Positions 34,201 to 46,201 of a stretch of 64,000 bases of DNA are shown here, in pieces (the stretch's first letter is position 1; every line of letters begins with the position of its first letter). This DNA comes from Pristionchus mayeri (taxonomy: Eukaryota; Nematoda; Chromadorea; Rhabditida; Neodiplogasteridae), in NCBI GenBank assembly GCA_036245805.1, contig BTRK01000003.1:18578464-18642463 (forward strand), read 5' to 3'. Position numbers and translations under genes: made by a program. The notes beneath the pieces are model-generated. The model had not been told where the DNA came from. It searched no databases and saw only the letters and a program-made list of their open reading frames with translations.

Positions 34201-37200
34201 CCGTGCGAAGTCCATCAGCCGGCGAGCGAGCAGTGCGCTCTGCAAGTTTCGAAATCAATCTATGATCCTACAGTAATTCTTCGCTACCGTACCCGATCTC
34301 TCCCTGGCTGCAGCAGTCTTCATGGGTGTGGAGGGCGACTGGGCTGCACGAGCCGTCAACACATTCCGCTCTGAAAAATATCTTTAGCCAATCGATGATC
34401 TACAGTAATCTTACCGTAAGGCGAGAGCATCGCAGTGTTGAGAGCCGGCGAGCGAGCAGACTTGTCTACAATAATTCCATCATCAATTCGCAATCACTAC
34501 CGTAACCTACTGTATGGCGAAGCGCGCGCAGTCTTGCACGATCGATCAGGAGTGTGGAGTTCGCGAATGGACCTCGCGTCTGGATAGAGTACTTTCAATT
34601 ACTGTAATCCAACAGAACGCTACCGTGGGCTGGCTGACGCGCAGTCTGGAGGGCTGGTGAACGAGCGGACTTGCCTGCAAGTATAATGTTTCATCATCAC
34701 TACAAAACACCTACAATAATCCAACAGTAACCTACCGTAGGGCGATGCACGTGCAGTCTTCATCGAATGGGCGCGAGATCGGGATTCACGAGCCGTCATC
34801 ACATTGTTGTTCTCTGAAAGAAGCTGCGTCATCACTGGCAAATCCACCGTAATCCCCACCATCGGGAAGCGCAGTACGCAGATTGGCAGGAGATCGAGCC
34901 TCACGAGCAGTCGCCGTGCCTAGATACGGAATACGGTACTTTGTGGTACAGAACTACAGTAACCCCTTACCGTAGGGCGAAGCTCGAGCAGTCTTGCAGG
35001 AACGATTCGGAGAGCATTGCTCACGAGAGGTCAGGACGTTGTTCTCTGAAGGCATGACTTCATAAATTGCATATCCACCGTAATCCCCTCACCACCAGGA
35101 ACTGCGGTGCGCAGATTGGCAGGAGATCGAGCCTCGCGAGCAGTCGCCGTGCCTGGATACGGTGAGTTCGGTTACTGTAATCGGACAGAGCGCTACCGTA
35201 GGCTGGCTGACGCGCAGTCTGGAGGGCGGGCGAACGAGCAGACTTGCCTGCAAGTATTGCATAATTTCACCATCACTACGACACATCTTCAGTAATCCTA
35301 CAGTATCGTACCGTAGGGCGATGCACGTGCAGTCTCCATAAAAGGGGCGGGAGATGGGGTCTCAAGAGCCAACTTCACGATCTTGTCCATCTCTGAAAAA
35401 CGTTTCGTCATCGTTATTCAACTACCGTAATCCCTCACCATCAGTCCGCACAGTGCTCATATCGACTCGTCGAGATGGCGTGCCTTGATATGGCAATTTT
35501 TATCTACAGTAATCCTACAGTAGCCCCGTACCGTATGGCGAAGCTGGAGCAGTCTTGCAGGAACGATTCGGAGTGCGTTGCTCGCGAGCGGTCATCACGT
35601 TATTCTCTGAAGGCACGGCGTCACCACAAGGAATTCTACCGTAATCCCCACCATCGGGAAGTGCAGTGCGCAGATTGGCTGGAGAGCGAGCCTCGCGAGC
35701 AGTCGCCGTGCCTAGATACGGTTGAGGTTACAGTACTCCTATAGTAGGATACCATAGGGCGAAAGGAGAGCAGTCTGGAGGGCGGGCGATCGAGCAGACT
35801 TGTCTGCAAGGGGTGCATAATCATCACAAGTAATCCTACAGTAACGTACCGTAGGGCGATGCACGTGCAGTCTTCATTGAATGGGCGGGAGATCGGGGTT
35901 CACGAGCTGTCATCACGTTGTTGTTCTCTGAAACAAAATTACGTCATCATAAGCCAACTATTGTATTCTCCCTCACCATAAGGAGCCGTAGTACGCAGAT
36001 TGGCGGGGGATCGAGCCTCGCGAGCAGTCGCCGTACCTGGATACGGTGCTTCGTGGATACAGTACTACTACAGTAACCCCTTACCGTATGGCGAAGCTCG
36101 AGCAGTCTTGCAGGGACGATTCGGAGTGCGTTGCTCATGAGCGGTCAGCACGTTGTTGTTCCCTGCAAGCATGACGTTCTCTGAAGTCATGACGTCATAA
36201 ATTTAACATCTACCGTAATCCCCTCACCACCAGGCAGCGCAGTGCGCAGATTGGCAGGAGATCGAGCCTCGCGAGCAGTCACCGTGCCTGGATACGGTAA
36301 GTTCTGTTACTGTAAACCGACAGAACGCTACCGTATGCTGGCTGACGCGCAGTCTGGAGTGCGGGCGATCGGGCAGACCTGTCTGCAAATATTGCATATT
36401 TTCATCATCACTACCGAACATCTACAGTGATCCTACAGTACCCTACCGTAGGGCGACTGACGAGCAGTCTTGCAGGAACGATTCGGAGTGCGATGCTCGC
36501 GAGCGGTCAGCACGTTGTTGTTCCCTGCAAGCATGACGTCATCACTTGGAATTCTACTGTAATCTCTCTTACCATCAGGAAGAGCAGTGCGCAGATTGGC
36601 GGGAGAGCGAGCCTCGCGGGCCGTGGCAGTGCCTAGTTACGGTAATTTTGGTTACAGTAATCCCACAGTATCCTACCGTAGGGCGATGCACGTGCAGTCT
36701 TCATTGAATGGGCGGGAGATCGGGGCTCACGAGCCGTCAGCACATTCTTCTCTGGAATCGATAGTAACCATTTACCGTAACCATTGAACGCTACAGTAAC
36801 CACCCACCGTATGGCGAAGCCCTTGCCGTCTTGCAGGAGCGGTTCGGAGTGCGAGCCTCGCAAGCCGTCTGCACGTTGCCTCCTGCACAGATCGACTATG
36901 GTATACCGTACGATAAAGTAACCAACCATAGGGCGACTTGTGCCGGGCAGTCTGTAGAGGCTGCATGGGAGAACGAGCCTCCCGACCGGTGATCACATTC
37001 TTGTCTGCAGATAAACATTTCGTCATCACTACGCAATCTACCGTATCTCTCACCGTATGGCGACTGTCTGGCAGTCTTGAGCGACTGCATCGGAGAGCGA
37101 GCCGTCATCGTGCCCTCTTGCGCAGGTGCTGCAATCGATCGATCTACCGTATCATCGAATACAGTGCTCCTACCGTAAGGCGAGTCGGCAGGAGGCGCCG

Positions 37201-40200
37201 TGAGCACGTCTCCGAAGAGCTGGCGGGGCTGCGGCACTACAACTATTACGGTAAAATTCAGTTATTGATCGGTCGTTACAGTACCTCTTCTGCTCATGGG
37301 AGATGTCTGATTGCGGGCAGTGGTGAGGTCACGGGCTGGCGAGCGCTCAGCCGCAGTGCGCACACTCGGGACTGTAATCATGAGTCTGACCCGATGAAGT
37401 TCCAAGGTTACGGTATTCGAAAGGGCGGAAAACTGACAGCATCCGTAGGGCGATCCGGTTCTTGCAGTGTTGAGAGGAGCGGAAGGCAGACGAGCCGTTC
37501 TCGTATCTAAACCGAATGGATTACTGTAGCCATGACGAATTATCGATTACCGCTTCCCTGCGATGGAAGAGGGCGGTAGGGCGCCGAACGCTCAGTGGGA
37601 CCTGTAGTTGATCTTTGAACTTTTGCAGAAGTAGCAAATCTGACCCTCCGAACTACCCACCGAACTACCGTAACCTACAGTATGCTCACCGTGCTTTCCA
37701 AAGTTGGATTCCTTGCCGTCGTACTGCGACCAGTCCTCGAGACGGAGTGGCTGATGGTCAGTAGAGAGTCTGGGCACGTCGAAGTCTCGCTCGTGCTGAG
37801 TGCAGCCTGAAAATAGGAAAGTCAGTCCTCGATCGACAACCCGAGTGAGACTACCGTACCCTTGGGCGACTGGTGGCGGGCCGTCTTCATGCTGGCAGTC
37901 GGCGACTGCGTCTTGCGACCAGTCTGCATGTTGGGAGCTGCGAGAAGTGATCTTTGATCTATGATTTCTGGTACGTGAACTCACTTCTGGCAGTGAGCAT
38001 ACTCGCCACAGACTCGTTCGCGGCGACAGTTCCTACAGATATTTCGATTAGCGACGTTTGATAATAGTCGTCGTGCACCGCACCGCACACCGAAACTCAC
38101 CGAAGAGGTTGCGAGCTGTGGGCAGATTGGCCGTCGATGTGGAGGAGCGCTCGAGACGAGCCTTGGCGGCGCTTCTGAGAGATTGGAGATGAGAGATCAA
38201 AGATTAAAGATCAAAGATCATCTCACTTGTCTCTCTGGGAACGGTTGCTCTCCTTGTGGATTTGCTTCAGCGACTTGCGAGAGTTCTCGTTGGAGCTTCG
38301 ACTGGAGGGAGCCACACGGACGGCTGTTTGCACTACAAAGATCAAAGATCAATCTAGATATGATCATGATCAGAGATCAAAGATCACTACCTCACCGGGA
38401 GACATGACGATTCGCTGGGCGGTGTGCATGGGCGACGCCTCGTCGATGCACGTCTTCTGGGCGGGCGAAGCAGACTGGCGAGCCGATCCTGAGAATAAAA
38501 TATTGATTGATCGATACCGTATCCCTGTTCTAACTCACTCGTGGGCGTAGTCGCGGGACGAGTACCGTAGCCGAAGAGCACACGGCGCTTGTCCAGTGCG
38601 GCTATAATTACGTGGTGTGGCTACAGTAATCAGACGGTGCACAGAGTGGATGCGTCGTGTCACTCACCCGACGAGGGTGCACGCTGCTGCAGACAGGGCG
38701 AGGCGTTGCGGGCAGTGCGAAGAGGGGTGCAGGCACGAGACTGCAGAGATCAAAGATCAGACTAGAGAACAGAAAAGAACAAAGATCACCTCGTCAGTGC
38801 ACGGAATGGATCGGGGAGAGGAGAAGGGCGGCGACTTGTTCGCGCAGTACTCATTCGTTGACTCGCACGTCCGACTGCAAAAGGTACGGTAAGGTTACGG
38901 TATGTAGTAGAGAGTGCAAGGCTATGGTGAAGGAAAAGGGGATAGGATTACGGCAGGTCAGGGTCCTGGTCCGCGCGAGCGCACTCCAAATCGCTGACGT
39001 CAGAGGCATCAGAGGCTTGGGTGACGTCTTCGTCGAGTACGGTAGCCTTCTTTCCGCTTTGGGTCACGGCGTCGAAGAGAGACAGCAAGACGAACATCGT
39101 GGGGTCTTGAGGGGAAGAAGGAGAAGGGTACGGTAGGCGAGGGATCGATCGAAGACTTGGTGGCGACCGCTCGGCAGAGTGGTCAGATGCGAGAATGGAG
39201 GCGAGGAGAGGTGAGGGAGGAAGAGAACGTGCAATAAACAACATGCAAAGAGGGGGATAAAGAGGGAAATCAAGAGATCAATCGAGTTCAATAAATCAAT
39301 AAATCAATAAATCAATAATCAACAAGAACTACGGACATCCCGTTGGCCGTGGAGCAGTTGGATTCCGAGCGAGTGCGGGGTGGCGAAACTCTGAATTTCG
39401 GATGTGACCCAATGAACCCTCTCCCGTTCTACCGTACCCCTCGGCGCAAGTCCGAATGAGGCTGTCGACGGGGGCAGCACACTTGAGCAGCTCCATGCCC
39501 TCCACCAGCTGGCACTCGCCGTGCGGACCCAACTCGGGAGTGGGCACGATGGGAATGGCTGAACAGGATACGGTAGGGTTAGGGCAAGAGTGCGGTGGGG
39601 CGTACTCTGAACCGGAGCCGGAATCTCGCCGTTGGGAGAGCGCGAGCGCGTACGCGCAGTCTTCATGTTAGCCGGCGATGCGAAGGAGAGGTTGCCTGAG
39701 GTCAGAGATTGAAGATCAATTATCAAAGATCAACTGCTCACGGGCAGTGCTCAGGCTTCTCATGGTGCGGGCGCGATCGTAGCGCTCGGGCGTGCGAGCA
39801 CCTGCCTTCCTGGAGTGATCTCTGATCCCTAATCTTTGATCTTTGTCAACTCACGACACAACGCTGTTCACCGTCCACTTCTTGCGCTTCGAGCGAGCCG
39901 TGCGGTCTTGGTCGGACGAGGAGGCTGCAAGAGTGACGTCATCAAGGGGCTTCAGGGGCTGCAAACTGACGAGACGACTCGCGAGCCGTGCGAACAGCAC
40001 TGAAGCAGACCGGAATCTGCGAGTTGCTCTGCGTCTGGAAGTGATCTTTGATCTTTGATCTTTGCTCTCTGATCTCTCTTCCACACCTCACGGAGCGAGT
40101 AGGGAGAAGTGGCCGTAGGGAGATCCTCGGTTGCAGTCCGAAGGTTGTCCCTATAGTTTGATCTTTGATCTCTGGTCCTTGATCTCTGACCCCTTACGAT

Positions 40201-41879
40201 AATTCATCAGTAGACGAAGCAGACTGCGAGCGAGAGCGAGGAGTCATCGGTCTGCTGAAAGCGTGGTGTGCTCAGTGGAAATGTCGACGTGTCAAAGTTC
40301 GCATAGCGTGAGCCTCTGGAAATAAAAAAAAAACTGCCAACTCACACTCGAGGGATGGAGTGGGTGAGGGAGGCGGAGCGACGACGAGGAGCCACCGGGT
40401 AGGCAGGCATGTATTCGCGACGCTCGGAGAGAGACAGAATGGGACGCTGCAGAGATCAAAGATCAATCACGTCTCTACCGTAACCCATCCTACCGTAACA
40501 CTACAGTATCCCCCATTCCTCACATCGCACACAAAGATGATGTCCCTGTCGACTCTGAGGACGTCGGTGCCTGCGAATATTCTCTCCCTGAACTGCGAAG
40601 TCTCCGTCATTGGCTGCGTGACCGTAGTCTTGCGGGCCAGTTCCTGCAATACGGTAGGTCACTCGAGGGTACGGTAGGGGTACTGTAGTACCTGCGTCGG
40701 GCGGTTCTCCGATTCGTTGGCGCGCAGCTCGATCGCCTGGAGCACCTGCAGAGCCGGCAATTAGTCTGAGCCAGTGAGTAGTACGGTAGAGCCGGGACCG
40801 GGATATGCACCTTGTACTGCTCGCCCGAGTCCTTCACGATGCGCTGCTTGACAGCGACGGTGATCGGCGACTGGAGGTCGAACTCCACGGCTGGATGCTC
40901 GCCTGAAGAGAGAGGTACTGATGGAGGGTTACGGTAGGAGGAGTACGGTAGTGGTACCGTATCCCTGGATACCGTACCGTCCTGTCGATCGAGCGTGGCC
41001 TCGAATGCGATGGGCACGACGAGGGCCTCGTCTCCCTCAGCGAAGTGGAACACCTCGTCGATCTCCAGCGAGTCAGACGTGTTCGGCTGCAATATCTTAC
41101 GGTAGGAGGGTTACGGTATCTTTTACCGGGGTACGGTACTCACCTGAATGGCAGTCTGGATGTGCATGCGGATGAGGCGTTCGCCGACGAATACGCGCGC
41201 GTTCGTCTCGGCAGAGAAGCGACCGCGCACCTGCAGGGGTACTGTAGGTCAGGGGTACGGTGGGTTCCATTTATTCGAAGGGATACGGTGGGCAGGGTAG
41301 GGGAGGTCCTGTACAATGGTGGAGTAGGGTAAGGATGGACACGGTACTCTTGGTACTGTGGGCTGGATACGGTAGTCGACCTCTTGTTCGGGATGCGAAT
41401 GGACCTCCTTCAGTTGCTTGCCAGCGAGGCTCTTGACCCCTCCGTCAGCATAGAACGAGATCTCCTCAAATCAATCGATAAATAACCTGATTACAGTAAC
41501 CCGATTCATTCATTTCACCCCTCATTTCGCGCTCCTAGCGGTCGGTGCGATGGCCGAGGGTCCTTGTGACCCGCGAGTACCCGTGGTTGACCACGGGTAC
41601 GGTACCCTACAGTATACCTGGATGATATTGATGATTCCATCGGCCGATCTGTGGACCTTGCGGGACGAGGTCACGTGGAGAGGCACCGGAAGAGAGGGAG
41701 GCACGTGGAATGAGCGAGGACGCGACATGGCACTGCAGAGGGTAGGGTGAGGTGGAGCAAGGTGTAGGGTGGGGGGTAGGGTGCGGTAGAGGGTACGGCT
41801 GGGGTGGGGTACGGTACCTTGGCGTCAGGGCAGATCGAGAAGAGGCTGGTGGGCCGGGACGCGCACCGTTAGGGTACAT
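31211..41879 (-). CDS. Many-exon protein with repeated TAR/SP motifs, function unknown
   Basis: A 10.7 kb minus-strand gene of several dozen short exons. The best start is ATG at 41877-41879 (MYPNGARPGPP); stop near 31211-31213 (QQIWSDSCRR). The N-terminal ~300 residues look folded, with segments EISFYADGGVKSLAGKQLKE, RVFVGERLIRMHIQTAIQ, VFHFAEGDEALVVPIAF and ERIFAGTDVLRVDRDIIFV, but I do not recognise the domain. The rest is basic, Ser/Thr/Pro-rich and repetitive: each exon ends or begins with variants of LKTARASPYG or TAREARSPAN. A Gln-rich exon lies at 33340-33505, and a folded-looking end reads VEVCLSFKLNTTGTIRLRGE. SP sites following basic residues suggest proline-directed phosphorylation. 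An in-phase exon at 42427-42484 could extend it upstream. Introns are packed with GATCAAAGATC and TACNGTA. Confidence 0.7.
34420..37110 (-). repeat. Higher-order tandem array of duplicated exons
   Basis: Three exon types alternate. In plus-strand coordinates, type C (minus-strand KSARSPALQTARQPAYG) lies at about 34627, 35199, 35760 and 36340. Type A (TARASPYG ends) lies at about 34738, 34976, 35314, 35536, 35855, 36088, 36451, 36680 and 36812, in two subtypes. Type B (TAREARSPANLRTA) lies at about 34865, 35103, 35447, 35663, 35990, 36238 and 36590. The order C-A1-B-A2-B repeats with a period near 570 bases at least three times, introns included, so a five-exon block was duplicated as a unit. 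Confidence 0.8.
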
Positions 41880-41884
41880 GGTTC

Positions 41885-43683
41885 CTGCAGGGCACGAGAT
41901 GAGATTCGAAAAGAAGGGGGGGGGGGTACGGTACCCGAGAGTGGAGGGTACCCTCCACCCCAGAGTGGGGAGGGTGTCCTCCAACCCTGAGATCCTATTT
42001 TTCTCCTATTTTCGTACCTTTTTTCCGAGAGCGAGTTGAGAGAGGGGCTAGCGACCGTTCGTGAGTAGGGAATGGGAGTGAATAAAATGGAGGAGGAGGA
42101 GGAGAGGGGAGAGTGAGAGAGAGAGAGGGCGATTGAATTTGACTGCAAATCGATTCTCTCGAAGAATAACACTCTCTGTTTTTGGATTATGCAACGAGAT
42201 TATTTATTGATTGAGTGTATTTTTTCGTGAAACATATGCGAACTTGGGACAGCTCTAATATTTAAAAAAATCAAACAACCAGTCAATCAAAGAAGGTGAT
42301 CTTTGGTCTTTAGTAAGAAGGAAGGGAAAATGTAAAAGTGCAGCAACGAAAAGCGGCATAGCAATCGTCAACAGACGACTACGCTGTATGATTTAGATGA
42401 AGCCGACTGCTACTAGAACTACTTACCCCTGCTGCTCAAAGTGCGCTTCTTGGGGACGTTATCTTTCGCGATCAATACCGACTCCTGGGGATGGAAAGAA
42501 AAATAGTACACTGATCTCTGAGATCTGTGCGACCGGCTTCCAGCTTCAGCAGCATTGTCTCACTCTTAGCAATAGATAAACTAATTTTCTTTTTTCCCTT
42601 ATTCCTTGTTCACTTTAGTGCTCGACATAGCGTCACTAACGATCGATGGATTGATTGGAATCAATAAGTTTATCCGTAATTTCACCCATCTTCCCTAAAA
42701 TATTGCGAATGAGTTCAGTATGCTGGGAGTGTGCTGGACTGATCAACTTCACGCTATTTTGATGAACGGATTAGAATGAACAAATTTATTCGTTAATCGC
42801 TACTCGTCTCTCTTCAAAGATCAATCATTCTCTTTCATCTTCACATCATTCCTTCTTTCTTCATCTCATCACAGATCGGTTTGACGTCGATGGAAATCGC
42901 CTTGCAAAGATCGCACGCGTACACAGCGAGGGGACCATGTGGCAGCTTTACCTGCAGATCAGAGAGAGGTTGGCAGCCATTGTGGTCTATGGGCAATTTT
43001 CAGAGAGGACTGGGGGGAAGACGAGAAGGGACCGACTCCAACGGACGAACAGGATCGAAATTAAGTGAAGACTGAACTTTCCATCTACGCTCTCGGACTC
43101 ATTACTATTAAAATGAGTCATTAAAATAGTGCAATTCAGATTTGCCTAAAATTGGAGAAAGGGTGATCATCGATCTAATTTGGCTGCGGACAGACATCGC
43201 TCTTCTCGGGCTATGCAACGAGACTTTTTATCGGTAGAGTAGACTTGGCGTGAATCATACTCGAACTTTTCGATTATCTTGCGTTTGGCCGATATTGTAG
43301 AGATGCGCTCTGTTTTACGCTTCATCTATCAAGACAGCGTTTGTATATTTCATAAACAGCTTCTCCAAATTTTAAATTTAAAAGAAGCGTATTGCTCAGC
43401 TCTGGAATTGGTCCTGATCATGCTTTCACAATGTTTGCCCTAATCTCGAGATCGGGATTCACCCAAAACCTGATCAGAATCATTCACTTTATCAGTAGAG
43501 TGACTCAGAATCAACACCCCTTCTCCATTGTCTCTCTCTATTTCCCACACTCTCTCACCCTCCCCATGACGCTCAGCCCCCACAATAGATGCTTTGAACT
43601 GCATGCCCAATCGGGGAAGGGAGGGGCTATAAAGGGAGGAGAGGAAGGGGGAGAAATCAGTCTCCTATCGTCTTCCTTCAACT
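41885..43683. other. Interval with a candidate minus-strand upstream exon
   Basis: At 42427-42484 on the minus strand a good acceptor (CCCCAG) and donor (GTAAGT) enclose an open exon reading ESVLIAKDNVPKKRTLSSR; its phase fits the exon ending at 41884. A second open minus-strand stretch lies at 42880-42957 but does not join in phase. The rest holds purine-rich low-complexity sequence at 42060-42130 and the promoter of the first His-rich gene (from ~43390). Confidence 0.4.
43628..43633 (+). promoter_or_regulatory. TATA box, His-rich gene copy 1
   Basis: TATAAA in GGGGCTATAAAGGGAGG, 51 bases before the stretch ending at the start codon (56 bases from its first base). The same context precedes the other two copies. 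A CACACTCTCTCACCCTC block sits ~75 bases further upstream in all three. Confidence 0.75.
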
Positions 43684-44422
43684 ATGTCCTACTGCCATCC
43701 TCACGGTCACGTCGACGCTTACGTCCCCCACTGCGCAGTAAGGTTTCCGGTGTTTAGCAGTCCCATTTTACGGCTCTTACCGGAAGTGACGTCACTCCAT
43801 ATTACTGCTCGCTTTTCTTGTTTAGATACGATAGCTTTAGAGGCGATCCTTAGCTCTTCAGCAATATTTTGAATGTCGAGCATTTTCTCGTCACTCTCAA
43901 TACTCGGGATCCTTTCGAAATGATCTCGTGTTAGGTGACATCACGGTCAAGAGGCTTCGCCCTCTAATTATACACCTCCTAATTAGCCAATCCTCCCTAA
44001 TTACAGCCCACTCCTCACGTAGACGTCGTTCACGTCGCTCCTCATCACACGACCGTCACACACATGGGAGGAGGAGGATACTACGGTGGAGGATACGCTG
44101 TGAGATTCACTATTTGCATCGCAAACTGAGTTTTACACCCAGTCACTTGCTTCAGTGAATAGAAATTACTCAGTGCGATTACACAACTGAGCAAGATGAT
44201 CGATCGATAGGTCAAATCCCTCCCTTTCAGACTCCCTACATGCACGGTGGATACGGTGGCCACGTCGACGTTTACCCCTCGCACCACGTAAGTTGTGTGG
44301 ATACTGTAGCTGGTTACGGTAGAGGGTAAACTGGAATCATCATTAGTCTATTGAAGTTCACCTCTGAGTCGTCTCTCTTGCAGGGTGGCTACTACGGCGG
44401 GCACCACCACCATCACTGCTGA
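43684..44422 (+). CDS. His/Gly/Tyr-rich small protein, tandem copy 1
   Basis: Four phase-0 exons (43684-43737, 44007-44099, 44231-44287, 44384-44422) encode 80 residues. The protein starts MSYCHPHGHVDAYVPHC, continues with a HVDVVHV segment and MGGGGYYGGGYA, then MHGGYGGHVDVYPSHH, and ends GGYYGGHHHHHC. There is no signal peptide or known domain. The dense His with Cys suggests metal binding, and the Gly/Tyr repeats suggest a structural or condensate-forming role; both are inference. Copies 2 and 3 downstream are nearly identical, introns and promoter included. AATAAA at 44538 serves as the poly(A) signal. Intron 1 carries TGACGTCA in GGAAGTGACGTCACTCC. Confidence 0.85.
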
Positions 44423-44537
44423 ATGATGTGATCCAGTGATATCCTGATACTGAAACCATGTACATACTGTATTTATCGGGAATGTTCCAAGAGCGTCCAC
44501 TGCGGAAATGAATCTGTTGTTCAATAATGCAATTATG

Positions 44538-44543
44538 AATAAA
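44538..44543 (+). terminator. Polyadenylation signal, His-rich copy 1
   Basis: AATAAA 116 bases after the stop codon. Confidence 0.45.
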
Positions 44544-45458
44544 CTCTTCGTTCATTTCCTGTGTTACCATGTATTTAATGACTTCCATACCGGAAAATTC
44601 ATTACACCTATCTCTCGAGCAGCGTTGTAAGCAAAATATTATAGTGATCAGTTTGTGTAACACTTTAAAGCCAAAGGGTTCTTATTTTGCGGTGGGTCGT
44701 TGGGCCGGCAAATTATGTAACTTCTTAAGCAAAATTTGAAAGGCAGCTCACAATAAGATCTTGTTAGGTGATCTTCTAGTTACGATTTTCTTTGAGTAGA
44801 AAAGGACAAGATTCCGTTTGGGACCCACCAACCGGATCGCGTGAGCAACCCTTCAAGTGAAAGAGAGAGCGATTAGCGACGACTCGAGAAGGTCTTGGAA
44901 TGAGTCGAGGAAGTTTTCGCCGGGAGATATTTTCCCAGTTTTTGAATTTCCAGACACTTTCTGCAGCACTGATGTGACAGCTACCAAATACTGTTTTGCT
45001 GAAAATTGTTCAAGAAGTTTCCAACAATTGATCAACGTCTCGTGTGAATTATAATTTAGAGCTTTGCCTGAAACTCAATTACACCATCAATTATAAATAT
45101 TTAACCTCTATGATCTGACATTGGACTCAAGACATTCCAATCCACAAAGTCCATTCTACTCTGATCCTTACAATTTGTTCATTGGGGAGCACCGGCATTG
45201 CATCTTTATGAGTACCTAATTTCCTCGAACTGGTCCTGATCATACTTTCTCATTATTTACTCGTGCTCAAGTTCGGGAATCACCCAAAAAAAACCTGATC
45301 AGTATCACTCACTTTATCAGTTGAGTGACTCAGAATCAACACCCCTTCACCATTGTCTCTCTCGATTTCCCACACTCTCTCACCCTCGAATGGCCCATGA
45401 CGCTCAGCCCCCACAATATATGCTTTGAACTGCATGACCAATCGGGGAAGGGAGGGGC
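44544..45458. other. Spacer between His-rich copies 1 and 2
   Basis: Unique AT-rich sequence to about 45225, then the duplicated promoter block (CTGGTCCTGATCATAC..., GTGACTCAGAATCAACACC, CACACTCTCTCACC). No gene recognised in the unique part. Confidence 0.5.
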
Positions 45459-45464
45459 TATAAA
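45459..45464 (+). promoter_or_regulatory. TATA box, His-rich gene copy 2
   Basis: TATAAA in the same GGGGCTATAAAGGGAGG context as copies 1 and 3, at an equal distance from the start codon. Confidence 0.75.
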
Positions 45465-45514
45465 GGGAGGAGAGGAAGGGGGAGAAATCAGTCTCCTATC
45501 GACTTCCTTCAACG

Positions 45515-46201
45515 ATGTCCTACTGCCATCCTCACGTTCACGTCGACGCTTACGTCCCCCACTGCGCCGTAAGCATTCCGTTGTTTAGTAGACCCATTTT
45601 ACAGCTCCGACCGGAAGTGACGTCACTCCATACTGTTTATTTAGATGCGATAGAATTACTGTAAAGGAAATCCATAAAAACCGTAATAATTCCGTAATAT
45701 TTTGAATGACGAGCATTTTTGGTTGGCGACATCACCGTAATGAGTCTAATTATACCCTCCAAATTAGCCAATCCTCCCTAATTACAGCCCACTCCTCACG
45801 TAGACGTCGTTCACGTCGCTCCCCATCACACGACAGTCACACACATGGGAGGAGGAGGATACTACGGTGGAGGATACGCTGTGAGATTCACTATTTGCAT
45901 CGCAAACTGAGTTTTACACCCAGTCACTTGCTTCAGTGAATAGAGATGACTCAGAGCGATTGCACAACTAGAGCATAGAATCGATCGATAAGTGAATCCC
46001 TCCTTTCAAACTCCCTACATGCACGGTGGATACGGTGGCCACGTCGACGTTTACCCTTCGCACCACGTGAGTTGTGTGGATACTGTAGCTGGTTATGGTG
46101 GAGAGCAAACGGGAAACGTCACTAGTTTATGGAAGTTCACCACTGAATCCTCTCTCCTGCAGGGTGGCTACTACGGCGGGCACCACCACCATCACTGCTG
46201 A
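45515..46201 (+). CDS. His/Gly/Tyr-rich small protein, tandem copy 2
   Basis: Same four-exon plan and 80-residue length as copy 1, from ATG 45515 to TGA 46199. Exon 1 differs at one residue (CHPHVHVDAY instead of CHPHGHVDAY). The remaining visible changes are silent or intronic, for example shorter intron 1 and altered codons in the APHHTTVTHM segment. Intron 1 retains GGAAGTGACGTCACTCC. Protein conservation above the intron level points to purifying selection or gene conversion. Confidence 0.85.

Noticed and set aside
34420..37110. Non-coding satellite as the explanation for the 570-base array
   Set aside because: Each unit keeps exon-sized open frames with splice borders and the conserved TAR/SP peptide, which argues for coding exons.
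38657..39136. 159-codon plus-strand frame, and other plus-strand frames between 31 and 41 kb
   Set aside because: They are antisense shadows of the minus-strand exons, which carry the splice sites and the repeated protein motifs.
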